Assembly: GCA_934432885.1 (NCBI GenBank)
Contig: CAKRYY010000012.1
Location: forward strand, 1 to 64,000
DNA length: 64,000 bases
Direction of reading: 5' to 3'
Source of the DNA: an uncultured Lachnospiraceae bacterium
Lineage (GTDB): Bacteria; Bacillota; Clostridia; Lachnospirales; Lachnospiraceae
The position numbers were made by a program, and so were the translations under genes. The notes below the pieces were generated by a model. It was not told the origin of the DNA. It searched no databases and worked only from the letters and a program-made list of their open reading frames with translations. Shown piece by piece: positions 24,943-34,046 of this stretch. Position 1 is the stretch's first letter. Each line of letters opens with the position of its first letter.

Positions 24943-24963
24943 TGGCAAAAAGGGGGCAGCGGC

Positions 24964-26460
24964 ATGAAGATTGCAGGACTGGATATTGGAACGACCGGCT
25001 GTAAGCTTACGGTCTTTACGACAGAAGGCGGCTTTCTGGAAAGAGGCTATCGGGATTATCCGATAAAAAGAAGCGGCAGGGAGCATGAGGTGGATGCACG
25101 CGCTATTCTGGAAAGCGTATGGGAGCTGCTTTGCCAGATGGCGGAGAAATATCCTGACATTGGCGGCATTGGCGTGACCAGCTTTGGAGAGACCTTTGTC
25201 GCTGCAGACGAAAACGGGATGCCGCTGTATCCCGCGATGCTTTATACGGACCCGCGTGGAAAAGAGGAGTGCGCCAAGCTTACAGAGAAGCTTGGCAGGG
25301 AAAAGCTCCTTCATATTACAGGCGTTGACCCGCATGAAATGTACAGTATTTCCAAAATGATGTGGCTTAAGAAAAATGAGCCCGCTGTTTTTGAAAAAGT
25401 AAGGCACCTGTTTTTGATTGAGGATTTTATCGTGTTTCATTTAACGGGCAGGGCGCAGATAGATTATTCCCTTGCAACGAGAACGCAGGCGTTTGACATT
25501 GCCGCGCTTACGTGGAGTGATGAGATTTTAAAGGCAGCGCAGATAGATAAGACACTGCTCTCAGAGCCAGTCCTGAGCGGAACGGCGGCAGGGGTAGTGA
25601 CGGCGCAGGCTGCCAAAAAAACGCACCTTTCACCGGATACGGTAATCGTTTCCATCAGTCATGACCAGGTCGCGGCTGCCATAGGCGCGGGTGTGTTTAC
25701 CTCTGATACGGCAGTTGACGGCGCAGGGACGGTGCAGTGCATAGTGCCGGTCTATGATACGCTGCCGGATTTGGATGTGATGAGCAGAGGAAAATTTGCA
25801 GTTGTGCCGTATGCAGTGCCGGGCAAATATGTCTGCTACGCTTTTTCCTATACGGGAGGTGCGCTTCTTAACTGGTGTGTGAATACGCTGGCAAAAAAAG
25901 AAAAGGAAGCTGCGCGCGCACAGGGAAAGTCTGTTTATACAGAGCTGGAAAAGGATTACAGGGAGCCGACGGGACTGCTTGTGCTGCCGCATTTTGCAGG
26001 AGCGGCTACGCCCTATATGGATACTGCTTCAAAGGGAGCGGTACTGGGGCTTGAGACATCTACGACGCTGGAAACCATTTATCAGGGCTGTATGGAAGGT
26101 GTCGTTTACGAAATGCTTGTAAACATGGAATATCTGAAAAATGCAGGCACTTCCTTTTCGCATCTGCATGCGACTGGCGGAGGCGCCGGTTCTGCCCTGT
26201 TTTTACAGATGAAGGCAGATATGCTGAATCTGCCGGTTACGGCACTTGAAACAGTGGATGCGGGAACGGTTGGCAGCGCGATGCTGACAGGCATTGCGAT
26301 AGGCTGCTTTAAGGATCTTTCTGATGCGGCAGGGTACATGGTAAAAAAGAAAGAAACCTATTATCCAAGAAGTGAGATGCACGAAAAGTACCAGCGTATC
26401 TATCAGCGGTACAGACAGGTGTATGGAGCGGTCCGCCCGCTTGTAGAAGAAAATCCGTAG
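24964..26460 (+). CDS. FGGY-family carbohydrate kinase
   Basis: 498 residues. LDIGTTGCKLTVF is the N-terminal phosphate loop and SHDQVAAAIGAG contains the likely catalytic Asp; HATGGGAGSALFLQMKADMLNLPV is the C-terminal FGGY signature region. Phosphorylates a ketose, probably the isomerase product, so the aldolase can cleave it. Family members close in length include xylulokinase and fuculokinase. Starts 21 bp after the isomerase stop, with a G-rich ribosome site like that gene. Confidence 0.9.
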   Translation: MKIAGLDIGTTGCKLTVFTTEGGFLERGYRDYPIKRSGREHEVDARAILESVWELLCQMAEKYPDIGGIGVTSFGETFVAADENGMPLYPAMLYTDPRGKEECAKLTEKLGREKLLHITGVDPHEMYSISKMMWLKKNEPAVFEKVRHLFLIEDFIVFHLTGRAQIDYSLATRTQAFDIAALTWSDEILKAAQIDKTLLSEPVLSGTAAGVVTAQAAKKTHLSPDTVIVSISHDQVAAAIGAGVFTSDTAVDGAGTVQCIVPVYDTLPDLDVMSRGKFAVVPYAVPGKYVCYAFSYTGGALLNWCVNTLAKKEKEAARAQGKSVYTELEKDYREPTGLLVLPHFAGAATPYMDTASKGAVLGLETSTTLETIYQGCMEGVVYEMLVNMEYLKNAGTSFSHLHATGGGAGSALFLQMKADMLNLPVTALETVDAGTVGSAMLTGIAIGCFKDLSDAAGYMVKKKETYYPRSEMHEKYQRIYQRYRQVYGAVRPLVEENP

Positions 26461-26469
26461 GAGAGGCGT

Positions 26470-27636
26470 ATGTATATTTCACAGACGGCGGCGCAGAATA
26501 TTGTAGATGAAATCGGCAGGGAAATCAAAGAGCATGTAAACCTGATGAATGAGGAAGGCTACATTGTTGCAAGCACAGACCCGCTCCGTATCGGGATGCT
26601 GCATGACGGAGCGCGCAAAATCATAAAAGAAAGCTTAAGCGAGCTCTATATTACTTCAGAAATGGAGACCAGAACGACCCGTAAGGGAATCAATCTGCCG
26701 ATTACAATAGACGGGGAAATCGTCGGTGTAATCGGTATTACCGGTGAGCGGGAGCGAGTGGCTGGCTATGGCAATATCGTAAGGCGGATGACGGAAATCA
26801 TGGTGCGGGATACGCTGCGCAAGGACAGCCACAGATATGACAGACGTGTCAGATACCGCTTTATGGAGGAATGGATAGCAAAATCAGGCACCTCCTATGA
26901 CAGAGAGCTGATAGAGCGGGGGAAACGCCTCGGTATTGACATTGAGAAGCCAAGACGGGCGATTGTATTCTGCTTTGAGAATTATCAGCTGCTTTCCGGT
27001 ACGCTCGATGGACAGCGGCGGCTGGAGGAGATGGAGGCTGCAATCCGCCACTTTATCGCAAAAGAAAAGGATATTTTATATTTGAGAGAGCCGCCGCGCC
27101 AGATTTGTCTTGTACGGGGCTGCGCGGACGAGCGGCTGCGAGTGGTCGCCGAGGGTGTAATCAGGCTGGTTTCGGAAAGATTCGGGGAAATTGTTTTTGC
27201 CGGAATGGATTCGGAAAATGGCGGAAGCGTCCATATCGGCCATATCTGCGAGGAGGCGGAAAAGGCTGCGGAAAACTGTACGGCGAGCGGACGCCAGCTT
27301 GTATTTTATAAGGAGCTGAGCGTAGAACTGTTTCTGGATGAGGTCTCGGAGGATTCCATGAAACGGTATCTGGATAAGCTGTTTCCTGATATGGAATTAA
27401 AGGAGCTGGATGCCTTTATGAAGCTTATTGACGCTTATTTTCGGGAAGACGGTTCGATTGGCAGTATGGCGGAGCTTTTGTTCATGCACAAAAATACAAT
27501 TCAGTATAAGCTGAAAAAGCTGGCGGAGTTATCCGGCAGGGACATTCGCACGCCGGTCGGGGCGGCAATTCATTATATGGCGCTTACCTTTTACAAAAAG
27601 CTGTATCCGGGACAGGATTTGATGCGCAGCTTTTGA
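26470..27636 (+). CDS. CdaR-type sugar-diacid regulator
   Basis: 388 residues. Residues 1-135 form the sugar diacid recognition domain (ISQTAAQNIVDEIGREIKEH to PITIDGEIVGVIGITGE), and the last 60 a PucR-type helix-turn-helix (GSIGSMAELLFMHKNTIQYK). CdaR proteins sense glycerate, glucarate or galactarate and activate their catabolic genes. It ends the aldolase operon (9 bp after the kinase) and precedes a GntP permease and a glycerate kinase, its likely targets. Confidence 0.9.
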   Translation: MYISQTAAQNIVDEIGREIKEHVNLMNEEGYIVASTDPLRIGMLHDGARKIIKESLSELYITSEMETRTTRKGINLPITIDGEIVGVIGITGERERVAGYGNIVRRMTEIMVRDTLRKDSHRYDRRVRYRFMEEWIAKSGTSYDRELIERGKRLGIDIEKPRRAIVFCFENYQLLSGTLDGQRRLEEMEAAIRHFIAKEKDILYLREPPRQICLVRGCADERLRVVAEGVIRLVSERFGEIVFAGMDSENGGSVHIGHICEEAEKAAENCTASGRQLVFYKELSVELFLDEVSEDSMKRYLDKLFPDMELKELDAFMKLIDAYFREDGSIGSMAELLFMHKNTIQYKLKKLAELSGRDIRTPVGAAIHYMALTFYKKLYPGQDLMRSF

Positions 27637-27686
27637 TGGTATGAAGAAAACAGGACATGTTACCAAGAACAAAAAATAGAATAAAA

Positions 27687-27701
27687 TTATGGATTCCATA
27701 A
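27687..27701. promoter_or_regulatory. Perfect palindrome upstream of the GntP gene, candidate CdaR operator
   Basis: TTATGGA-T-TCCATAA, 15 bp, in the 196-bp gap between cdaR-like and gntP-like genes. The TTATGGA half recurs upstream of the cupin gene (30479 and 30540). No clear -35/-10 pair was found in this gap. Confidence 0.5.
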
Positions 27702-27832
27702 CATTCCCAAAAAGGAACTTCTGTGGTACTGTGTAAAAGAGGTACAAATGGAGCGGGAAAAAGTACAGAAAAATATACATATTGTACAAAACCCGGCAAA
27801 TAAACTTTATTTTACATAGGAGGGCAAAACGT

Positions 27833-29221
27833 ATGACAGGAGTTCCTTTTGTAGTTGTATTTATCCTGGCGATTATTGTTATGATTGTCATGATAAGCAA
27901 ATTTAAGATTCATCCATTTCTGTCCATCATGCTTGTGTCGATGGTACTTGGACTGATTGGTGGAATCCCCTGGGTAAACACATCGGATGCCGATGGCAAT
28001 ACCATAAACGGCATTGCGACGGTTATCGGCAGCGGCTTCTCATCCACCTTTACCAGCATCGGTATCGTTATTATCTTTGGTGCGATGGTAGGAAGCTTTT
28101 TGGAAGCGACAGGCGCTGCACTGAAATTGGCAGATATGGTTGTAAAGCTTGTAGGACCGAAGCATCCTGAGCTTGCAATTGAGTTGATGGGCTGGGTAGT
28201 ATCCATCCCGGTATTCTGCGATTCCGGTTTCGTTGTATTAAACCCGATTCGTAAAGCGCTGGTTAAGAGAACCGGAGCTTCTTCTGTAGCAATGACGATG
28301 TGTCTTTCCGCAGGTCTGTATGCGTCCCACGTATTTATTCCGCCGACGCCCGGACCGATTGCAGCGGCAAATACACTTGGTGTAGGCGAACACCTGCTGC
28401 TGGTTATGGGACTTGGTGTATTGGTATCTATTCCGGCATTGGCTGGTACTTACTTCTATGCACGTTATATCGGCAGGAAGGTAAAGGCTTCTGATGAAGC
28501 GGACAGCGGAGAAATCGTTCAGACCTATGAAGAACTGGTTGCTTCCTACGGCAAGCTGCCGGGCGGCTTCATGAGCCTTGCTCCGATTATCGTTCCGATT
28601 GTTCTGATGGCAATGTCAAATGTTGCTTCCATTTTGAAGTGGGAGGGCGCTCTCGGAACTGCATTTACTTTCCTCGGGACACCGATTATCGCGCTGGCAG
28701 TAGGCGTTATCTTTGGTATTATTCTGATGATACAGGCCGGTATGGCAGATAAATTATATGATTTGACAAATGATACCTTAAAGACGGTAGGACCGATTCT
28801 GTTCGTAACGGCGGCAGGCGGCGTTCTTGGCAAGGTAATTTCTTCAACAAGTCTGGTAACCTTTATTACAGACAATGCGGATGCACTGCAGACAATTGGT
28901 ATCTTCTTCCCGTTCCTGCTTGCAGCAATCCTTAAGACTGCACAGGGCTCCTCAACGGTTGCCATTACAACCACAGCAGGTATTATGGCGCCTCTGATGG
29001 CAGCGCTTGGAATGGATACACCAGTTCGTGCAGCCCTTTGTGTTATGGCAATCGGCGCAGGCGCGATGACAGTATCCCATGCAAACGACTCTTATTTCTG
29101 GGTTGTTACCAATTTTGGCGGCATGACTCCGGATCAGGGCTATGAGACCCAGACAGCAATGACATTTGTGGAAGGTATCTGCTCGATTCTTGGAATCTTT
29201 GTTCTGTCACTGTTTATGTAA
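27833..29221 (+). CDS. GntP-family gluconate/glycerate permease
   Basis: 462 residues from the ATG at 27833 with AGGAGGG upstream; the frame is open to 27782 without a ribosome site. About twelve to fourteen spans. Conserved GntP segments: HPFLSIMLVSMVLGLIGG, GWVVSIPVFCDSGFVVL, ASHVFIPPTPGPIAAA and GAGAMTVSHANDSYFWVV. These permeases import gluconate, glycerate or related acids with H+. The glycerate 2-kinase gene 28 bp downstream makes glycerate or an aldarate-derived acid the likely substrate. Confidence 0.94.
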   Translation: MTGVPFVVVFILAIIVMIVMISKFKIHPFLSIMLVSMVLGLIGGIPWVNTSDADGNTINGIATVIGSGFSSTFTSIGIVIIFGAMVGSFLEATGAALKLADMVVKLVGPKHPELAIELMGWVVSIPVFCDSGFVVLNPIRKALVKRTGASSVAMTMCLSAGLYASHVFIPPTPGPIAAANTLGVGEHLLLVMGLGVLVSIPALAGTYFYARYIGRKVKASDEADSGEIVQTYEELVASYGKLPGGFMSLAPIIVPIVLMAMSNVASILKWEGALGTAFTFLGTPIIALAVGVIFGIILMIQAGMADKLYDLTNDTLKTVGPILFVTAAGGVLGKVISSTSLVTFITDNADALQTIGIFFPFLLAAILKTAQGSSTVAITTTAGIMAPLMAALGMDTPVRAALCVMAIGAGAMTVSHANDSYFWVVTNFGGMTPDQGYETQTAMTFVEGICSILGIFVLSLFM

Positions 29222-29248
29222 ATTACAAAAATACGGAGCTGATGGAGT

Positions 29249-30478
29249 ATGAAGCTACGCGAAGATGCGGATAATATTATAAAGGCTTCCCTGCAGGCGG
29301 TGCTGCCGGATGAGGCGGTGGCACGGGCGCTTGCCGGAAAAGAATTTGGCGGCAGGGTGTATATGGTTGCGGCTGGAAAAGCGGCTTGGCAGATGGCGCA
29401 TGTGGCGGCAAAGATTCTGGATGAGAAGCTCACAGCAGGCGTGGTTGTTACCAAATATGACCATGTAAAGGGAGAAATTCCGAAAACAGTCTGCTATGAA
29501 GCAGGGCATCCGGTGCCGGATGAAAATTCATTTCGTGCGACACAGGCGGCGCTTGATTTGGTAAGCGGGCTTTCTAAAGAGGATACGGTGCTGTTTTTAT
29601 TGTCCGGCGGCGGTTCTGCCTTATTTGAAAAACCACTGATTTCCGGCGAAGAATTGTCGGAGCTGACGCAGAGTCTTCTTGCAAGCGGCGCAGACATCGT
29701 AGAGATCAATACGCTGCGGAAGCATCTTTCGGCGGTCAAGGGAGGACGCTTCGCACTTGCCTGTATGCCTGCTCAGGTTTACAGCATTGTGCTGAGTGAT
29801 ATTCTTGGAGACCCTCTTGACATGATTGCTTCCGGACCAGCCTATCCAGATTCCTCCACAGGGGAGGATGCTCTGCGAATTGCAGAGAAATATCAGATTT
29901 CACTGAGTGCGCATGCACGGGAGCTGCTTTTGCAGGAGACGCCAAAGACTCTGTCAAATGTAGAAACACAGATTACAGGCAGTGTCAGGGAGCTTTGCCG
30001 TGCAGCTAAGGAAGCAGCGCAGAAAATAGGCTATGAAACGATAGTTTTGACAGACCAGCTTTCGTGTGAAGCAAAGGAAGCCGGTGCGTTTCTTGCGGCG
30101 ATTGCCAAAACGCATCAGGACAGCAAAAAAAGTCTGGCTTTTATTGCCGGAGGAGAGACAGTGGTGCACCTGACTGGAAAGGGAAAGGGCGGACGCAATC
30201 AGGAGCTGGCGCTTTCGGCTGCGGAAGGAATTGCAGGGCTGTCAGATACAGCGGTGTTCAGCATTGGAAGTGATGGAACGGATGGACCGACAGACGCTGC
30301 TGGTGGTTACTGTGACCAGAATACCAAAGGGGTGCTTTTGGAGCAGAATATTTCCATTTATGATGTGCTGCGGGAGAATGACGCTTATCATGCGCTGCAA
30401 AAAAGCGGCGGACTGATTCTGACAGGCGCGACAGGCACCAACGTCAATGATGTTGCTGTGCTTTTGATTCGCAGGTAA
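29249..30478 (+). CDS. Glycerate 2-kinase, GckA/TtuD (DUF4147-MOFRL) type
   Basis: 409 residues. Phosphorylates D-glycerate to 2-phosphoglycerate, feeding lower glycolysis. MVAAGKAAWQM and LSGGGSALFEKP are nucleotide and substrate sites in the N-terminal DUF4147 domain; EINTLRKHLSAVKGGRFA is the catalytic-Lys region; KGKGGRNQELALSAA starts the C-terminal MOFRL domain, and GSDGTDGPTDAAGG follows. Not of the GarK/GlxK fold. Cotranscribed with the permease and presumably under CdaR. Confidence 0.93.
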   Translation: MKLREDADNIIKASLQAVLPDEAVARALAGKEFGGRVYMVAAGKAAWQMAHVAAKILDEKLTAGVVVTKYDHVKGEIPKTVCYEAGHPVPDENSFRATQAALDLVSGLSKEDTVLFLLSGGGSALFEKPLISGEELSELTQSLLASGADIVEINTLRKHLSAVKGGRFALACMPAQVYSIVLSDILGDPLDMIASGPAYPDSSTGEDALRIAEKYQISLSAHARELLLQETPKTLSNVETQITGSVRELCRAAKEAAQKIGYETIVLTDQLSCEAKEAGAFLAAIAKTHQDSKKSLAFIAGGETVVHLTGKGKGGRNQELALSAAEGIAGLSDTAVFSIGSDGTDGPTDAAGGYCDQNTKGVLLEQNISIYDVLRENDAYHALQKSGGLILTGATGTNVNDVAVLLIRR

Positions 30479-30551
30479 TTTATGGAAATATGCACCTTTT
30501 CGCAAGCTGGCTTTACGCGGATTCCAAATGGGGATATACTATTTCCATAAA
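30479..30551 (+). promoter_or_regulatory. Cupin promoter flanked by a perfect 12-bp inverted repeat
   Basis: TTTATGGAAATA (30479-30490) and TATTTCCATAAA (30540-30551), 49 bp apart. Between them are TTTACG (30512-30517), 17-bp spacer and TATACT (30535-30540), so the right arm abuts the -10. The arms share TTATGGA with the palindrome at 27687. Confidence 0.6.
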
Positions 30552-30575
30552 AGACTGTGCCGAAGGAGGCTGTAT

Positions 30576-30908
30576 ATGGGACTTAGAGTGGAAAAAGTAG
30601 AAAAGATGCGCGGAGGAGAGGGACATGTCATAATCGCGCATGTTCTGGAAAAGGAGCAGCTTGGCGAGCATGCCAAAATGTATGCGCAGGTGACGCTGGA
30701 GCCGGGCTGCGGCATAGGGTATCATGAGCATCATGGGGAAAGCGAGACCTATTATATTCTTTCGGGCGAAGGCTGCTATGATGACAATGGTGAGAAGCGT
30801 TGTGTGAAAGCAGGCGACGTGACAGTTACGCCGGATGGACGCGGACATGCCCTTACCAATACCGGAGCTGAAAATCTGGTGCTGATGGCGCTCATTTTGC
30901 TTGATTAA
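30576..30908 (+). CDS. Small single-domain cupin protein
   Basis: 110 residues from the ATG at 30576 (AAGGAGG upstream); the frame is open to 30528 but that part precedes the ribosome site. Cupin motif 1 is GCGIGYHEHHGESETYYILSG with two His and a Glu for metal; motif 2 is VTPDGRGHALTNTG with the third His. Such small cupins are sugar-binding or isomerase-like accessory enzymes, or ligand sensors; no reaction can be named. Placed between the glycerate genes and the fructose PTS, with its own promoter and terminator. Confidence 0.85.
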   Translation: MGLRVEKVEKMRGGEGHVIIAHVLEKEQLGEHAKMYAQVTLEPGCGIGYHEHHGESETYYILSGEGCYDDNGEKRCVKAGDVTVTPDGRGHALTNTGAENLVLMALILLD

Positions 30909-30942
30909 AATACGCGAATGCGGGTAAACTGAAAAAGAAAGT

Positions 30943-30985
30943 ATGCTCTGCCGGCAGGCAACTAGCTGCCGACGGAGCATTTTTT
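30943..30985 (+). terminator. Intrinsic terminator of the cupin gene
   Basis: ATGCTCTGCCGGCAG pairs with CTGCCGACGGAGCAT (two weak positions), followed by TTTTT. Confidence 0.85.
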
Positions 30986-31058
30986 AATTTATAGGAAACT
31001 TTGTTTCCGTAAATTAAAACGGATGCGCAGCTCGCAGAGAATTTGCAGGCAGATTCTT
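30982..31058. repeat. Terminator-linked palindromic repeat, copy A
   Basis: Arms TTTTAATTTA(TA)GGAAAC and GTTTCC(G)TAAATTAAAA form a long hairpin with loop TTT, followed by GGATGCGCAGCTCGC and a second small hairpin (AGAAT/ATTCT). Starts at the T-tract of the cupin terminator and ends 28 bp before fruK. Near-identical to the copy at 58847. Confidence 0.75.
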
Positions 31059-31085
31059 ATATATAAAAAGACAGGAGGAACAAAA

Positions 31086-32006
31086 ATGATATACACAGTT
31101 ACTTTGAATCCTTCGCTGGATTATATTGTTTCAGTAGAACAGTTTAAGCTGGGCGTTACAAACCGCACGGATACCGAAAAAATGCTCCCGGGAGGGAAGG
31201 GAATCAACGTCTCTGTTGTCTTGCAGAATTTGGGAATGGAGAGCACTGCGCTTGGTTTTCTGGCAGGCTTTACTGGAAAAGAGATTAAGCGGCTTATTGA
31301 CGGCTATGGTATCAGGACAGATTTTATTCAGCTTGCTGATGGAAATTCCCGAATCAATCTAAAACTGAAGAGCATCGATGGAACTGAAATCAATGGAATG
31401 GGACCGGATATTCCGGAGTATCAGCTTGCAGCGCTTCGCACAAAGCTGAGAAAGCTGCAGGCAGGGGACGTGCTGGTGCTGGCAGGAAGTATTCCCGGCA
31501 GTATTCCTTCGACCATTTACAGTGAAATCCTGCAGGAGCTTTCGGCGAGGGATATTCTGTGCGTTGTAGACGCTACCAAGACACTTTTGACAGATACGCT
31601 GCAATATCATCCGTTTCTGATTAAGCCTAATGATCACGAACTGGGAGAATTGTTCCATGTGACCCTAAGTACAAGACAGGAGGTTATTCCCTATGCAAAG
31701 AAGCTGCAGGAGATGGGAGCGGTTAATGTACTTGTATCCATGGCCGGACAGGGGGCTGTCCTTGTAGATGCGCAGGGCGGCATACATGAAAGCCCTGCAC
31801 CGAAGGGTGAGTTGGTAAATGCGGTTGGTGCGGGAGATTCCATGGTTGCGGGTTTTCTGGCAGGATGGCTTTCAAGCAGGGACTACGGGCACGCATTTTT
31901 GATGGGACTGTCCGCAGGAAGCGCGAGTGCATTTTCGGAGGAACTTGCGACTGCACGTGAGATTGAGGCGGTGTATCAGACGATAAGTCAGGAGGAGAAG
32001 GAATGA
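31086..32006 (+). CDS. fruK: 1-phosphofructokinase
   Basis: 306 residues from the ATG at 31086 with AGGAGG upstream. PfkB family: MLPGGKGINVSVVLQNLG is the N-terminal sugar-binding signature, IKPNDHELGELF an ADP-side motif, and NAVGAGDSMVAGFLAGW the C-terminal signature with the catalytic Asp and anion hole. Converts fructose 1-phosphate to fructose 1,6-bisphosphate. Overlaps fruA by 4 bp, the common fruKA arrangement. The DeoR-type fruR gene that often leads this operon is absent here. Confidence 0.94.
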   Translation: MIYTVTLNPSLDYIVSVEQFKLGVTNRTDTEKMLPGGKGINVSVVLQNLGMESTALGFLAGFTGKEIKRLIDGYGIRTDFIQLADGNSRINLKLKSIDGTEINGMGPDIPEYQLAALRTKLRKLQAGDVLVLAGSIPGSIPSTIYSEILQELSARDILCVVDATKTLLTDTLQYHPFLIKPNDHELGELFHVTLSTRQEVIPYAKKLQEMGAVNVLVSMAGQGAVLVDAQGGIHESPAPKGELVNAVGAGDSMVAGFLAGWLSSRDYGHAFLMGLSAGSASAFSEELATAREIEAVYQTISQEEKE

Positions 32007-33922
32007 GAATCAGGGATTTGCTGAAGGAGGAGAGCATTTGGCTTGCCTCGTATGCAGGAAGCAAAGAGGAGGCGCTTGACCAGGCGCTTGCACTGATGCA
32101 GCGAAGCGGCAGGATTGCAGATGCGCAGGCATATCGGAAAGCGGTATATGCGCGGGAAGCAGAAGGGACGACGGGCGTCGGAGAGGGAATTGCCATTCCG
32201 CATGGAAAATGCAGCGCGGTAAAGGAACCGGGGCTGGCAGCAATGGTAATTCCAAATGGTGTAGATTTTGAGGCGATGGATGGGGAAAAGGTTACGCTCC
32301 TCTTTTTGATTGCTGCGCCGAATACGGAAGATAATGTACATCTTGATGTGCTGAGCAAGCTGTCGGTTATGCTGATGGATGAAACGCTTACTGGGAGACT
32401 GCGGAGCGCAAAGACAGAACGGGAATTTCTGGAAATTTTGGATGAAGCGGATGAACAGCAGGCGGATATAGACGAGCGCTTAAGCAGGCAGGAGAGCGCA
32501 AAGGAAGGTCAGTTTTCCATTCTGGCAGTTACCTCCTGCCCGACAGGAATTGCCCATACCTATATGGCGGCAGAAAGTCTGGAAAAGGCGGCAAAGGAAA
32601 GAGGCTGCTCGATTAAGGTAGAAACAAGAGGCTCCGGAGGCGCGAAGAACGTGCTGACGGATGCAGAGATAGAAAGAGCCGACTGCATTATCATTGCAGC
32701 GGATGCGAAGGTGCCGATGGAACGCTTTGATGGAAAGCCGTTAATTGCCTGTCAGGTTTCGGACGGCATCAGCAGGGCAGGAGAACTCGTAGAGCAGGCG
32801 CTTGCAGGAGAGACGGAGTGCTACCATGCATCTGCAGGTGCGAAAAAGACGCAGGAAAACGCTGCTGGCAGGGGCGAAGGTGCAGGGCACAGAGTTTATA
32901 CGCAGCTTATGAATGGCGTATCTCACATGCTTCCCTTCGTTGTAGGCGGGGGTATATTGATTGCGATTGCTTTTTTGATTGACGGCATGAATATTGATCT
33001 GAATCTTCTTTCAGAGCAGGAGAGAGGAAATTTCGGTACGATTACGCCGCTTGCGGCAATGTTCAAGGGAATCGGCGGAACCGCATTTGGGCTGATGCTG
33101 CCGGTGCTGGCAGGCTTTATTGCAGAGGCGATTGCAGACAGACCGGGACTGGCGCTTGGCTTTGTCGGTGGAATGATTGCAGCAAATGGAAAATCCGGCT
33201 TTCTGGGTGCGATTGCAGCAGGCTTTCTGGCAGGCTATATCATTTTACTGCTTCGGAGGCTCTGTGACAGGCTGCCTGCTTCTATTGAAAAAATAGCGCC
33301 GGTGCTTTTGTATCCGCTGTTTGGTATTTTCCTTATCGGCATTGGCATGAACTATGTGATAGAGCCGGTGGTCGGTGCAATCAATGCTGCATTGAACAGC
33401 GGGCTTGCGGGAATGGGTGGCGTAAGTAAGGTAATGCTCGGTCTGATACTTGGTGCGATGATGGCGACGGATATGGGCGGACCATTCAATAAAGCGGCTT
33501 ATGTATTTGGTACGGCTGCAATAGCTGCCGGAAATTATGACATTATGGCGGCGGTTATGATAGGCGGCATGACTCCTCCCTGCGCAATTGCGCTTGCAAC
33601 GCTTCTATTTAAAAAGAAGTTCACAAAGGAGGAGCGGGAATCGGGGCCGACCAATTTTATTATGGGTCTTGCCTTTATCACTGAGGGTGCGATTCCGTTT
33701 GCAGCGGCAGACCCCTTGCGGGTAATTCCGGCATGTATGATTGGCTCCGGCGCAGCGGGTGCACTGTCCATGCTTTTTCAGTGTACGCTGATGGCTCCGC
33801 ATGGAGGAATTTTTGTATTCCCGGTGGTAGGCAATGCGCTTTTATATCTGGTGGCGTTGGTGGCAGGTACGCTGATAACGACGGCGCTGCTTGGTATTTT
33901 GAAAAAGGATGTATCTGCCTGA
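32003..33922 (+). CDS. fruA: Fructose-specific PTS enzyme IIABC
   Basis: 639 residues. EIIA at 1-150 with the phosphorylated His in GIAIPHGK (about residue 68); EIIB at about 170-265 with the Cys in VTSCPTGIAHTYMAAE (about 177); EIIC from about 290 to the end, with membrane spans from MLPFVVGGGILIAIAFLI onward and the MATDMGGPFNKAAY signature. Imports fructose as fructose 1-phosphate, passed to FruK. The A and B domains are joined by an acidic linker. Full length for the IIABC form. Confidence 0.95.
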   Translation: MRIRDLLKEESIWLASYAGSKEEALDQALALMQRSGRIADAQAYRKAVYAREAEGTTGVGEGIAIPHGKCSAVKEPGLAAMVIPNGVDFEAMDGEKVTLLFLIAAPNTEDNVHLDVLSKLSVMLMDETLTGRLRSAKTEREFLEILDEADEQQADIDERLSRQESAKEGQFSILAVTSCPTGIAHTYMAAESLEKAAKERGCSIKVETRGSGGAKNVLTDAEIERADCIIIAADAKVPMERFDGKPLIACQVSDGISRAGELVEQALAGETECYHASAGAKKTQENAAGRGEGAGHRVYTQLMNGVSHMLPFVVGGGILIAIAFLIDGMNIDLNLLSEQERGNFGTITPLAAMFKGIGGTAFGLMLPVLAGFIAEAIADRPGLALGFVGGMIAANGKSGFLGAIAAGFLAGYIILLLRRLCDRLPASIEKIAPVLLYPLFGIFLIGIGMNYVIEPVVGAINAALNSGLAGMGGVSKVMLGLILGAMMATDMGGPFNKAAYVFGTAAIAAGNYDIMAAVMIGGMTPPCAIALATLLFKKKFTKEERESGPTNFIMGLAFITEGAIPFAAADPLRVIPACMIGSGAAGALSMLFQCTLMAPHGGIFVFPVVGNALLYLVALVAGTLITTALLGILKKDVSA

Positions 33923-33969
33923 GCTTGGAAAAAATTACACAATAAAAGTGGCAGAATGAGAAATTGCTC

Positions 33970-33996
33970 TAAAGTCCTACCTGAAATCGCCGATAC
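33970..33996 (+). promoter_or_regulatory. SigD (sigma-28)-type promoter of the flgM operon
   Basis: TAAA (33970-33973), 15-bp spacer, GCCGATAC (33989-33996): a very close match to the flagellar sigma consensus TAAA-N14-16-GCCGATAT. Confidence 0.88.
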
Positions 33997-34046
33997 TAAT
34001 AGTGAGGAATTTAAGATAGAAAAAATCTATGTGAGGAGGACTGCAT

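Noticed and set aside
24454..25440. Open frame of about 328 codons on the minus strand across the isomerase/kinase junction
   Set aside because: Opposes two well-supported genes, contains no recognisable motif and is rich in Arg/His/Cys, typical of a shadow frame.
27637..27832. Search for a housekeeping promoter in front of the GntP permease
   Set aside because: TTGTAC at about 27783 has no acceptable -10 at 16-18 bp; transcription may depend on an activator or read-through, so no promoter is called.
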